Of a stretch of DNA of 64,000 nucleotides, positions 14,950 to 26,300 are shown piece after piece. Source of the DNA: Gorsachius magnificus. Taxonomy: Eukaryota; Chordata; Aves; Pelecaniformes; Ardeidae. Both the position numbers and the translations under genes were made by a program. The notes under the pieces are model-generated. The model was given only the letters and a program-made list of their open reading frames with translations, was not told the DNA's origin and did not search any database. Numbering within the stretch: the first letter of the stretch is position 1; each line of letters begins with the position of its first letter. Where the stretch lies: assembly GCA_034008185.1 (NCBI GenBank), contig CM067086.1, positions 12,400,507 through 12,464,506 on the forward strand, written 5' to 3'.

Positions 14950-15291
14950 GTAAGAGGCTGGATAAAATTTTCTTTCTTACTAGTAAGCATAGTAGTGAAA
15001 AATGTCAATATGCATATTTCACTGAGCATAACCGCTTACCTCCTGAACCATAACAACTGAGTATTTTTAAACAAAGTTTAAAAATGCAAATATTTGTAAT
15101 ACATATAAATCAGATTGAAATGCAAACCTACAGGTAAACCGAATCTTTATATGCATCAACACTTTTCTTGCTGAACTATATATAACCATAATATGCACAA
15201 TTTCTGTGGAACCTATAGGTCCTTAGTTATTCCACTCTTTTTGATGGTATCCTTTGGCAATCTGTATCAACATCTTGAAGAAGGAGTAAAT

Positions 15292-15895
15292 ATCATAGAA
15301 TCATTTGGTTGGAGAAGACCTTTAAGATCATCGAGCCCAACCATACTTTTCCAATACTAAACCATGTCCTTAAGCACCTCGTCTACCTGTCTTTTAAATA
15401 CCTCCAGGGATGGGGACTTGACCACTTCCCTGGGTATCCCATTCCAGTGCCTGATAACTCTTTCAGTGAAGAAATTTTCCCTAATATCTAATCTAAACTT
15501 TCCTTGGCACAACTTGAGGCCATTTCCTCTTGTCCTATCGCTTGTTACTTGGGAGAAGAGACTGACACCCACCTCACTACAACCTCCTTTCAGGCAGTTG
15601 TAGAGAGCGATAAGGTCTCCCCTCAGCCTCCTCTTCTCCAGGCTGAACAACCGCTGTTCCCTCAGCCACTCCCCATCAGACTTGTGCTCCAGACCCCTCA
15701 CCAGCTTCATTCTTTCCTCTGGACATGCTCCAGCACCTCAATGTTTTTCTTGTAGTGAGGGGCCCAAAACTGAACACGGTATTTGAGGTGCGGCCTCACC
15801 AGTGCTAAGTACATGGGGAAGGATGACTTCCCTACTCCTGCTGGCCACACTATTTCTGATACGAGCCAGGATGCTGTTGGCCCTCTTGGCCAATG
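15292..15895 (-). mobile_element. CR1 LINE fragment, 5'-truncated, minus strand
   Basis: This is the 3' end of a CR1 non-LTR retrotransposon read on the minus strand: the end of the ORF2 reverse-transcriptase protein, then the short 3' UTR ending at 15292 in the ATGATTCTATGAT-type tail. The reverse strand at 15357-15710 stays open for 117 codons and shows the CR1 C-terminal signatures [35 protein letters not shown] and [10 protein letters not shown]. Upstream, around 15735-15790, the frame giving [18 protein letters not shown] meets a stop near 15711, because bases are missing relative to the usual CR1 sequence (a frameshift). Homology fades near 15895 where typical copies are 5' truncated. 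It is a dead insertion. Good preservation of the 3' part suggests moderate age. Confidence 0.95.
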
Positions 15896-18895
15896 GCATA
15901 TGAGAGTAAAAATGTCAGTGACATTAACTGATGTTTCCTACAGAATCCAGAACATAGAAAGGAACTTCAGAAGTTGTAATTATACATTGGGCAGAGTCCT
16001 AATTATGACACGACAGTAAAATTCACATGACGTCTTCTTTGTCCAGACCACAAGTTTGCATTTTAGTTGCACTGTAATAGTCTCCAAGTGTATCATGGCT
16101 ACGTTTCATGTTTTTATATAAATGCTGACTGTAAATGGCATTAAACATGCATAACTCTTGTTTCTTAGCAACCTTATTTTTTAAACAAAAGGGGGTAGAA
16201 TACATATAATTTATTTACTTTATGCTGTCAAGACAGACAATAATGTATAACAGGCAAAACTGATACCCAGCAGTTGATGATTGTTTTCTATTATCTCCAT
16301 AGAGCAAGTTAGAAACATTTGTATTAGACAATTTTTTAAAAAAAGACTATGTCTTCTTTCTAGCTATTCCTTCCTGGCTAACCATGAGAAGCGAGGTCAT
16401 CTCTTCTCTAATATAGCATAATGCAGCACAGTAAATGATCGGTCACTAAAATAAAAGTAAAGTAAATTCTGGAATTGCCAAAGAAAGTACCTCCTTCCCT
16501 GAGACTGGGGGGAAAAAAACCCAAAAACATAGATTTAGCATTAAACTTCTAACATGGGTTTGCTCATGCATATGGAGTCATATTCATTAAAGAAATAATG
16601 ACTATAGTACAGACTAACTAGAAGTATTCAACTTAATTTTTAAGAATGAGAATCTGTGAAACGGGAAGCAGGCAGTTAAAAGTGTTGTGGTTTTGTTCTT
16701 GAGCTAAGCAAGTACGTCTGACTATTCAGCTGTCTGAGAAACAGTAATTTCCCTAAAACATGACCAGAGACTTATCTCTGCACTCAGACTTATCATGATG
16801 GTCCTCACTAGTTTGAACTCTCTGTCATTCTGCCATTAATGACACTCAGAGAAGACTTTGTTCAGTAACACCCACAAAACATGAATAACATATAATTAAA
16901 TAAAGTCTCTGCTAGGATTTAATATGCCAACATCAAAGCATCTGGAGAGCGATCTTTGTCTCTGACGGAAGGTTTCCCACAGACAAGAACTAATCTCAGG
17001 TTCTTGCTGACAACACATACAGAATGGTTAATTTGTATTAAGCATGTGTTTACAGAAGATTCCCTTTATTCACTGACAGTCACATTCTAGGAATTATTTT
17101 CATGCAGGTGTATGCTAAATGCACAAGCCTTCTGTGTTGTTTTTATTGGGTTTGGTTTTTTTCTTTTTTCACAAAATTTCCCCAACATCTCTCTCTCAGA
17201 TCACTATATTTTTCTCCTGATAGAATCTGAAGCAACCTAGCTGGCTATTTTGCAACATGACATCCTTTAAGCAGCTGACAGTTACTGGCTCATGCAGATG
17301 TTTTAGCACCCGAACAAAGCAGAATCTATTTACCACCTGTATATGACCTGGAATCATTTGGCTTGAAAGCCTGTGCATTAACTTGAATTTTTTTTATGAC
17401 TTTAGCTGACATTTAAGTTTCACTTTGCAGAAATCAAGTATGACCAAACTCAGAGTACATTTTCAAGGAAGGTGTTAGCACAGCAGTGCAGGAAGGAAAT
17501 CTTATCAGCTTTGTTGAGCTTGGTCGGTTGGTTTTACAGAGAGTCATTTGTCAGCAGAATCGAAAGCAGCAAGGCTGCAAGTACTAGCTAGGAAAATGAG
17601 GCCTGATCCAAAGCCTATTGGAATCCATGCAAAATGATGTTTAATTACTTGATCCTTTTGTCTCTGAAGTCAGTGAGATGTTGACATTTATTTCTACAGG
17701 AGAAGTAGCTTTATGCCTTTGATATTCTCTTGTATGTATTTCTAAGAGTAGTGACTCCTGCAAATCAAAGCAGAATCAAAACTGTATCTGAGCACACAAG
17801 CCCAAATGTCAGAAATGAAAATACAAGTATCTGTGAAGTAAAGCCCTTAGGGCACTGAGGACTCAGCATTAATAAAATGAAGACTTTTAGTGTAATAATT
17901 TTGATACTCCTTAAGAGGAACATCCAAATAGATCCCTGTGGAAGACTAAATTTTTTAACAGCTGACTGAAAGACTGGCTACAACAAGGACAGAAAAAAAA
18001 AAAGAAAATGCAACTCTATAATAATGATTTATTCTACCTTTCATCATGTCCACCTTATTTGATTATCTGTCAAATCTTCTCAAAATTCAAATATACCTTG
18101 CAAAATTATATGTGCCCCAAGAGAAGTTTCAAACTTATTAAGGTTCTGGTTGTTGCTTTTCAGAACTCAAGAAACGTTTCCATGATTTGTAATTACAACA
18201 TCACCAAAGCTGAAATTATCCCTTACATGAAGTGAAATGACACTGAGATATGACTCTGTTGTAGGAATAAATACAGGGTTATAATTTGATGCCTTACTAA
18301 AATGAGAATTATCCTAGAGTGTGTGAGGTTCATCTGCCTTCAAAGAAGGAATTTTTTCATTCGTGAAGATTTTGAAGAGGCTGGTGCTGGCTAGCGGCAT
18401 ACTCTGTATGATACTGCAGTTATTAGGAAATTAATCAGTTAATATTGAATGATACTGGGAGCAAGAGATCATCCTGTGCTCAGATTTGGTGTACTATTAG
18501 AAATTTCACATCAGTAAAATCCTTTTTAGCTTCTGGGCGATTTAACCAGCAAAGACGTGATCCAAAGAGTGAAATTTCCTAGATTTGGGCCAGTAACCCA
18601 CACAAGAAAAGCTCTATCTCCTTTTTGTCAAAACCAGAGAAAATATTCACATATGGGGAAAAAACTCCCAAAATACCTAAAAAGAATCCCACACTGGCCC
18701 AAAACCCAAACAACAGAATATTTATGTTGAAGAAAGAAGGACTAATGTTACCAACCTGGGGATGTGTTACTGGTTGGGTATGCTGCAGCAGTTGTTTGCC
18801 CTCTTGAGGGATAGAGGCAACGCAGGGTAAATACAAATCCTGGCAGTTCTGTGACAATGTGGGAGAGCCCTACTGCTGTTACTGCAGCAGAAGCA

Positions 18896-18908
18896 GTGTG
18901 TGTGTGTG
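18896..18908 (+). repeat. Short GT microsatellite
   Basis: About six GT units, short enough to be only weakly variable. Confidence 0.8.
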
Positions 18909-19586
18909 AGAAATTGCTAATATGAGGAAGGTAGGGTGATGAAGAACCCATCCCCAAACTTCCCTAACAAATGAACTTGTGGGAATCTGTGGGAAGAGGG
19001 CTAGAAAATTAGCTAGGTGTGTTTTGTTGGTACTTCTGTCTTGTTAATTAAGAAGCATGGATCCTGCAGAATAGTTTAAATATGCATTATTTACAAATGA
19101 ACCAAAGTGTTCTGAACTCAATAGACATGCATTAATCTGTTAATGTGTTTAGAAACTTGAACAGAAATGTTGCTTAGAAGGTGTCTCAGACTAGAATAGT
19201 TCCCTTACATGCTAAGGGTATTATCTGACACATTCAGGATTGGGTAGGAAGGGCTATTTCCTGCACATGTGGTAAGAAAATCCAGCTATTCCAGGCTCCA
19301 GGAAAATTATATGCTCCCACATAAAGAATTCAGCTTCCTTTCCTTAGATCTATTTTCTTTTCCTCTATCTGTAAAGCAAAATTCCTTTAAAAGAACTACT
19401 CTAATGGCTTTATATGTTCATTTAAAGCAAAAAGCATTAGTGAAGGAAGAGAATATGAAAATGTGTATTTAACTGCTGATTCTCACCAGAGATTAATATG
19501 ATGACAAACTTCAAACCAAGAGCAGGAAAACATCTATGCTACCCATACTGGCCTTTCGTGTGATGTAGTAGAATGTCAAGGTTTTA

Positions 19587-19621
19587 CCCTCATATGAGGG
19601 CTTCACCCTCATAAGCCCTCA
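19587..19621. repeat. Palindrome plus hairpin-forming inverted repeat
   Basis: CCCTCATATGAGGG at 19587-19600 is a perfect 14-base palindrome. It overlaps a 9-base inverted repeat, TGAGGGCTT (19595-19603) and AAGCCCTCA (19613-19621), with a 9-base loop that again contains ACCCTCAT. Three related CCCTCA units therefore occur in 35 bases. Confidence 0.8.
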
Positions 19622-21950
19622 CAAGGTAAGGCAGTCTTATTACCTTAACCCTATAGATCATGACCTGGTAACACGCCATGTATGTGTGACTTCTCAGAGT
19701 CATAAAGGAGATGAGTGGAGGAGGAGGAGGGAGTTCAGCATGGTCTCCTGAGACCCAGGCTGCAACATAACAACCAGCCCTTCTCTTTTGTATAAAAAAG
19801 TTCAGTTAACTTTGAAGAAATCGACAATTATTCAGAAAAGATCAGTCAGGTTGTTTAAATACCACAAGAAGGGCTTTTATTGTGTTGGATATGTAGATAG
19901 TATTACATTTACATGAATTTGAACAGATAGGCTTGCACATGTCAGGGAAGGGAGTGCTTTACATAATCAGCCACAGCGAGGGGAAGAACATCCTACAGTG
20001 GAGTTAGCAGGCATGGCTTTATACCAGTTGATAAGGCTGGATTGTTTTTCATAAGGGCTATTCTTACTCCTTTTTCCTATCCTTTCAACGGGGGAGAACA
20101 GGCTAGGCCTGAACAAAAAAAAATTTACAAAGCAGCTGCACTGTTAAAAATAATGGGCTAGGAACTTGCTGTCACTGGAAGTGGAGACTGCGCAGCACCC
20201 AGGGAAGTGGCCATTTCCCTTTATGGTTGCGTGTCCCACGCTTCACATAAGGGAGGGTGGGCTAGGGCAGCCAGCAGAGCCACATGTAATGCCAAATTTG
20301 TGGTTCTTGATTAGCGTTTGTTAATCTACTCTTTACTGAAGCGCGTTCATCTCAGCCCAGAGTGATTAGACTGTATCTTAGTTATGTTTTCCTTTGGAGA
20401 GAGGTAGGTGTGACTGTGAATAAAGAATTTCTTAATTCCAGTTAAGTAACATCTAATGAAACATAATTTTAAAAGATGGTTATGATAATAGTTAAGATTA
20501 GTGAGTGTGAACTATACATTCTTTTTTTTGGCCATTTTCAAAACTCAAATATTTAAGGACAATCAGTAAATATACTAATTGTAGTTATTAGAACAGCAGA
20601 GTCCCTGCTGGTCTTCATGCAGTCCCTGATGTGACTCCCTAGGGAGCGCATAAAAATTTGGGAAGGACTTGGCGGGAGAAGGTTATCTTTTCATGGACTT
20701 AGTAACTTTTTCTGAGAGGAGTGGAGGGAAGAAGACAGCTGGTAAAGGTGAAGAGATATATGGGAGGCCGGTGCTGTAAGCATCTTTCCTAAAGAAGGAA
20801 GATTAGGAATATTTCCCAGGAGGGGTTAAATTCTTTTTGACTTTGTGTTTTCTGGGTTCTCTGTGGAGGAATCTTATTTTCATGTGGCTCTCAATGCTGG
20901 ACTGAAACTAGGACGACTTTGCACAAATCATAGAGATGTTACTTCTTTCATACACACATCCCCCCCTTGCAAACTACAGATCACTTCTGCTGGAAGTTTG
21001 CCAAGAGCATTTTCTCATGCCTTGTTCTTGCCTTCCTCAAGGCAGCTAAAGAAGATGGTATTTTAGATAACAGGGAAACGGTATGCATCATTATTTCTAC
21101 ATTCTAGCTTTTATCGCGTTGAGGAAAAAGTACATTTAATCTCCCAAAGTTAAATAAGCAGATAAATGTACTGCAATTCAAAAGTTAATGACTGAGTAAA
21201 ACTTGGGCTCAGCCAAGCATGATGCAAGAAGCTAGAAGACAAATTTCAACCTAAATGAGAGGTGCTTACCTTGAGGTCAACAAATTATTTTAGAGAGTTG
21301 GTTAACTGCTTGGCTCATTAGAGATTGTGGTACATTCACCTGTACATGGATAAATAGGGCCACATTCACACTTGTTTTCTCTCCAGGTTTTCCAAAGCAG
21401 CTTTAAATTTGGCTCAGAGCAGGGAAGTGTGAAGAAGGTCAGGTGGCTCATGTCGTGGCAGTCTGGGGTCTGGCTCCCTTGTTCAGCTGCAGCCTTCTTC
21501 AAGGTCACTTAAGGTATAGGGTCTGTGTGGCACATCTCAAAATGTTTATGAATGGTGTAAGTTACCTCAAAGCAGTCCTGCTGAGGTTTTCATTGAACCT
21601 TTAGGTTACTGGATACGAGCTTTAGCTGTAGAGCGTTTTACCCTTCCTGTTGCAGCAGTTCAAGTGAATCCTAACTGGTTTTTGTTCTTTTTTTCATAAA
21701 GCTTTTACCGTTAGCAAGGTCTTGTTACTGTTGATGGAAGTCAAGGAGTTGTAGCCTAGTGCTGTTACATTAGCTGTCAATCTTAAACTTTCTTTCCAGT
21801 AGTTTTCCATTTGCTTGCTGACCTACATCTTCTTAAATCTTCGGAATATGTGACCACCATTAAACTTCCTCAAATTTAGAACACAAACAGACAAGAGAAA
21901 TAATTTCCAAGTTCCCCATTTCATGCTCTGCCAGATATGCTGACACGTTT

Positions 21951-21980
21951 CCCCTCCCCCCCCCCCACCTCGCTTCCCCC
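21951..21980. repeat. C-rich tract upstream of the CpG island
   Basis: CCCCT is followed by 11 C, then ACCTCGCTTCCCCC. On the minus strand the G runs could form a G-quadruplex. It lies about 160-190 bases upstream of the island core. Confidence 0.8.
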
Positions 21981-22204
21981 ATTTGCAGGTGGCATCTTCT
22001 CCACTACCCCGTCGGTGTCTCCGTGGGGAGAGAATCGGTGCGGATCTTGGAAGAGTGGGAAAAAATTAATTTAGTTTCGGCAAAAATGGCTTTCATCAAA
22101 TACTCGTTGGAGCAAAAAGACCCAGAACGAATACACAGATCCGGCCGGGGCTGCAGGTGGAGCGGGGCGCGGCACCGGGCTCGGACGGTCCCGAAAAGCC
22201 ACGA

Positions 22205-22257
22205 GGGGGCGTGGGGAGGAGGAAAAAGAACAGAAAGAAAGAAAAAAAAAAAAAAAA
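22205..22257. repeat. Homopurine tract ending in A16
   Basis: About 53 nearly uninterrupted purines (GGGGGCGTGGGGAGGAGG, then AAAG repeats) end in a 16-base A run at 22242-22257. It sits inside the CpG island, about 85 bases upstream of the GC boxes. Such tracts resist nucleosome wrapping and can form triplex DNA. The sequence is seen; the effect is inferred. Confidence 0.8.
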
Positions 22258-22341
22258 TCACGATTCGGGGCGGCGGGGGACATGCACCTTGCTCCGAGCG
22301 CAAGGGCGCCCGGCGGCGGCTCGCACGGGGCTGGGGCGACC

Positions 22342-22378
22342 GGGGCGGCCCGCCCCGCCCCGCCGGCCCCGCCCCTGG
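22342..22378. promoter_or_regulatory. Cluster of GC boxes (Sp/KLF-type sites)
   Basis: Within 37 bases there are a GGGGCGG and several CCGCCC/CCCCGCCC motifs on the opposite strand. This arrangement is typical of Sp1/KLF-driven TATA-less promoters. It lies about 110 bases upstream of the first candidate donor at 22490, so transcription could start shortly downstream of it. Motifs are seen; binding is inferred. Confidence 0.65.
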
Positions 22379-22389
22379 GCCGCCCGGCG

Positions 22390-22489
22390 CCGGCCCGAGC
22401 CGCGCCGCGCTGAGCCGCGGGCAGCCTGCGGAGCGGGGCAGCTGCGGAGCGGAGCGGGACCGCCGCCGCCGGCAGGACGCGCTGAGCAG
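22390..22489 (+). other. Candidate noncoding first exon of MICAL2
   Basis: GC-rich sequence downstream of the GC boxes ends CTGAGCAG|GTGCGGTG, a usable donor of the GC-rich first-exon kind, at 22489/22490. The 5' boundary is a guess, because CpG-island promoters start diffusely. Splicing from here to the acceptor at 46066 would give a noncoding exon 1 and an intron of about 23.6 kb. A competing donor with a better intronic consensus lies at 22778. Without a transcript this remains a prediction. Confidence 0.35.
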
Positions 22490-22542
22490 GTGCGGTGGGA
22501 GCGGGGCTCCCGCGGGCGGCGGCGCCGGGGCCGAAGGGTCCC

Positions 22543-22600
22543 TCCGCGGGCGAGGGCGCCCGGCGTCCGGCTCTGCCTTCCGCGGGCGAGGGCGCCCGGC
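22543..22600 (+). repeat. 22-bp exact direct repeat in the CpG island
   Basis: Two identical 22-base units, beginning TCCGCGGGCG and ending GCGCCCGGC, start at 22543 and 22579 (36-base period). Each includes the self-complementary CCGCGG and a GGGCGCCC palindrome core. They lie just downstream of the first candidate donor. Confidence 0.85.
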
Positions 22601-22771
22601 TGGCCCGGCGGGCGGGTTTCCTTGGCGGGTTTGGCTTTTGCCGTTCCTGTCGCTGTGACGGCGCAGGGCTGTACCGGCCCCCCGCGCGTCGGTGGCGAGG
22701 CAGGGGACCTTCTGGGCTCGCTCCCGCGCGGTGCCGGAGAGAGCGACGCGGGAAAAATAAAAATAATCTTT

Positions 22772-22784
22772 GGCTCCGTAAGTA
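22772..22784 (+). other. Alternative splice donor at the CpG-island edge
   Basis: The sequence GGCTCC|GTAAGTAC places a near-perfect GTAAGTA intronic donor at 22778, although the last exonic base is C instead of the preferred G. If used, exon 1 would include most of the island and intron 1 would be about 23.3 kb. It competes with the donor at 22490. Confidence 0.35.
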
Positions 22785-23330
22785 CCCTGGGATTGAGGCA
22801 GCAAAGTACTTTCCGAACGTGTTGCGACACTCAAGTGGGCTATTAGTTTGGACGCGTCCTAATGGGCGTGTTAATCGGCGTAACATCCTTCTCTGCTCAC
22901 CTTTTGGGCTAATTGACTACGGCATCTGTTGGGTTTTAATTTGTGCTTTGAAGCGCGTCTTAACCTATGATAGTAATTGTCTTGTCGTGTTCGCTGCGTT
23001 TTTAATGTGAAATTCGGCATGTGACTTGAACTCAGATAGTTGGCCGTGGGTTGGCTCAAAGGCTGATAATTGCAGATTTATTTGCCCCTAGGCTTATAGG
23101 GTTGAACCGGTATCAAAAAGTTTTAAGTTCTCTCTCAAACTTATCGGAAAGGATCTGAAGGTCTCTGTCGACTTTAAGAACCGTTTACAACTGGCAGCCT
23201 TGCTGGTACTTTCAGCCAAAATGCGATCTGAGCGTGGAAACCAGACTGCGTTCTTCTATCTAAAGATGGTCCCTGCAGGTCAAAACTGAGGCGTGTTGGC
23301 ATGGCCGGGAAACTTCATATGAGTGTTTAC

Positions 23331-23363
23331 TTTTTTTTTTCTTTTTTTTTTTTTCTTTTTTTT
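23331..23363 (+). repeat. Poly(T)-rich tract
   Basis: T10-C-T13-C-T8, 33 bases with only two C interruptions, lies just downstream of the CpG island in the inferred first intron. No adjacent CR1 or processed-gene sequence explains it. Confidence 0.85.
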
Positions 23364-26300
23364 GTGGCCTTAGAGGATGTAAATCTTGTAATAAGGTGGA
23401 GCGGTGCAGTCTCGTGCCGCCAGGCCCGGGCATAGCTGCCCCCTCTTCTGCCTCTCCTGTTGGTTTTGAGGAAGTTCTTAATCTCTCCTGTGACTCAGTG
23501 TCTTGATCTTTAACATGGCTTAATAGGACTAGTCACGCTTGCCTCCCAGGGATATTAACACCTAATTGATGTTCATGAAGTGCCTTGATCTGGGAGAAAA
23601 GAGAGCATCTTGCTTCCTTCATTTCGCCACTCTATAGTGGTTGCTAATTAAATGATACGGATGGAAAACAGATTATTTAACAGCCAAACTGGAATTCATG
23701 CATGTTACCATTTACACAAGCACTTTAAATAAGTGATGTCCATGTACGCTTAGTTTGAAGTTATCTGGGTATCCAAATACAGTGGGTTTTACCCTTTCTG
23801 GAGGATGCATCTGAAAAATGCACTTCTAAAATACTGTGCTGAAGCATCAGCAAACTTCTGGTCCTAACTCTAGAGATATTATACAGTTTTTCTCTGTGTA
23901 TTACAAGGTCCGTAAACATTTTAAGAATTAAAATTACGTTTACTCACTTAAAGCTCAACACATCCTTCATCTTGGTCTTATTCAGACTGAATCTTACACT
24001 CAGTCTCAGTTTGTGTCATGTTTCACTTTAGAAACTTGAAAAATGTACAACAGTTTAACAATTCTCTACCTGAAAATACAAGTTGTCTTCAAAATACAAG
24101 TGCTGTGTTTCTCTGTGTAGCCATTTTACTTGCTGCCCAAAGCAGTAATTAGCCACTCTACTCCCCTGACTTGAATCTTGCCCCACCTCCTCCTTATCAC
24201 TGCCGCCTCCCCCCTCGGGCAGATAGCAGAGCCCGCAGTGGCAAGAGCGCGGGGCTGGGGTGATGGGGTCACCAGCAAGGTACACCAGAAGACATCAGCA
24301 TTCCATAAATCAGCTGATGTGAATGGACACGCCTTCTTACAGCACAGGCGTAGTGGTCTTTTTCAGCCTTGGGTTGAGAAATTCCCAGTCCTTTTCCTAG
24401 GTCTTGGATTCTCCGTACTGCAAGGCTGTGTGCTGGGAGGCTGCTTGGTGACCAGGCTGACTAGGCAGGTACCAGCGCATTCGACTCATGCGTTTTATTC
24501 AGTTGTCCTTTTCAAGATTGTTGCTGCAACACATATGTTATCCCCCATGTTAAACAGGCCTGTCAAGTTGATACCTGACAGATAAAGGTTTGCAAATGCT
24601 TCTTGACGTTGGGTAGTGCTTTTCTCTTCGTAGTACTAGGAAAAGATATTGGAGATGCAGCTTATTTTATCTGGTGGAGAAATAAAGTTCTAATGGGAAG
24701 CTGAAGGATGCTGCATCCAAATTCCTCTTGCCATGTGGCCTGCAGCAAGGGATGTGACTTTTCCTGCATGATCTGTAAACCAGGTGAATTCTTAGCAAAC
24801 CAGTAAAGTATACAGAAATGAGAAGTCATCTCTGTTTGAAACTCTGAATATCTGGTTTTTGTTGTTTTTAGTTGCCCTAATACTGCCCTAAAGATGCACA
24901 GCAGTAAAATATCCCTGATACCAGGGTAGCGTTTGCACTGCTGTTTGTGAGCGAGTTCAGGTTTTCTTCAGTTTTGTCTGGAATCTAGAAGTAAGTATGA
25001 TTTGAAAAGGTTTTGTTTTTTCTAAGATAGAAAGCAGAGTATTCTTGTCTGGTGTCCATGCCCCATTCCTTGTGGAGATGAGAGAGCCTGGTTTTTGGCT
25101 GGAGATGTTCTTTAAGTGTGAGAAACCATAAAACCAGAGAGGTGATGGCTATCCGTTTTCTCCGTGAGTATGCTTTAAGTCTTTCACCTCTTCTAGCTTG
25201 TACCTTGTATCTGCTCCAGCTGTCTCACTGCTCTGGTATTTTATAATTAGTGTCTTGAAAACTCAAGGGAAAACTTTCAAATGCTATATATTTCCCCCTG
25301 GGACTCTTCCACGTGGCTGTAACGTTTGTTGTGAGTCCTTGGTAACGTGTATCTGTTCCTCAGGAGTCCTTCATCTCAGTTTGATTCCCCTGATGTCAGC
25401 AGAAAAACTCTGTTTTGTAGTGGAAGAGGCTTTGCTTCTTAGGGTCATGGCGTGTTTTGATTCCCTTAAAACTACGACAATTTCAGATGACTGAAATTGA
25501 GGTCTGCCTCCCCGTAAGGTCCTTGTGTTTTCTCAGCTTGCTCCCGTGTTGTGTTCAGAGCCAACGAGCTATGGGAAAGCTGGGGGGTTGCTTTGTATGC
25601 CTGTATAGGCAGCCTGGCATGCATGTGTCTGTATACTACATGCGTTCTGTATAATACACATTTAGCGTGTGCATTTTGTATGTGAGCAAACTGTTTCTTT
25701 GATGCAGCTTTTCTTCTCGAGCTCTTTCTGCGTGAGGGCTCTGTTAATTTGAAAAGCGCAGCCTCTGCTCTGTGTCTGGCACCCCGGCTGCTAAGTGGCA
25801 CGCTGTTTTCTTTGCTCATTGCTAGGACTGGTTTTAGAGGCGTTTATGCTGCAGATTGACTCTTTCAGAAGTAGTTCGTAGGTATTAGTAGTTCGGGGTA
25901 TTCCAGCCAGGTACATTAGACTGCTTCCAGAGAATACAGATAGTCTAAATTAAGGCTATTAAGTGTCCACTGATTCAGTGACGGCGCAGATACATAGTTA
26001 ATATTGTATTGTGACACATTCTGGAAATTGCTGGGTTTATTTTTGACATGGAGGAGATGACTAAGAATAGCTCTTTCATCTATGCATAGTTACATTTGCA
26101 AGCAAGTAAAAACTTCCCCAAAATGATCTTTAGTCATATTTAGATTCTTAGTTCCATGAAAGGAAAAAAAATTCAGACTTGTCCTTAAATCTGAGCTGCA
26201 TGTGCTATCAACCCCTCTTCCTGCTCTGGACTGCTGTTCAGTGAGGGGGGTTGGAGGTTTTGTTTTGTTACCCCTCCAAATTTTTGTGGGCAATGTACTG

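Larger units (their letters stand above)
1..15291. other. Upstream noncoding region, left part
   Basis: This is AT-rich DNA with frequent stops in all frames. Open frames of 60-88 codons occur on both strands but none shows a domain, signal or family resemblance. It contains the CR1 tail at 9893-9956, a possible relic at 7488-7560, and exon-like splice-site pairs at 2782-2819 and 14884-14949. If the CpG island is the MICAL2 promoter, this is intergenic. No exon of the expected neighbour DKK3 was recognised. Confidence 0.6.
15896..22139. other. Noncoding region between CR1 and CpG island
   Basis: No gene is recognised. The segment is AT-rich until about 21950, where a C-rich tract precedes the CpG island. 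Local features are a short GT repeat at 18896-18908 and a hairpin-forming inverted repeat at 19595-19621. The six ORFs of 60-92 codons here carry no recognisable family signature. Confidence 0.6.
22140..22760 (+). promoter_or_regulatory. CpG island promoter, probably of MICAL2
   Basis: This is the only strongly GC- and CpG-rich segment in the window. Dense CG dinucleotides fill roughly 22140-22750, with weaker CpG shoulders from about 22000 to 22990, against AT-rich surroundings. It holds a cluster of GC boxes, no convincing TATA box, and GCC/GCG-rich sequence typical of housekeeping-type first exons. The nearest identifiable gene is MICAL2, whose first coding exon is on the + strand about 23.6 kb downstream and has an acceptor that needs an upstream exon. 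Assignment and strand are therefore inferred. A bidirectional promoter, or one serving a minus-strand neighbour (DKK3 is adjacent to MICAL2 in vertebrates I know), cannot be excluded. Confidence 0.8.

Noticed and set aside
15364..15755. Plus-strand frames of 79 and 83 codons over the CR1
   Set aside because: They are antisense shadows of the minus-strand CR1 ORF2 fragment.
18579..18857. 92-codon minus frame with a hydrophobic stretch (LLFGFWASVGFFLGILGVF)
   Set aside because: The hydrophobic run comes from A-rich plus-strand sequence. No start context, homologue or exon structure was seen.
22004..22886. Five long overlapping open frames (171-276 codons) on both strands across the CpG island
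   Set aside because: They arise because the GC-rich island lacks stop codons. The products are low-complexity Arg/Pro/Gly/Ala in every frame, with no domain, and open frames on both strands at once argue against coding.
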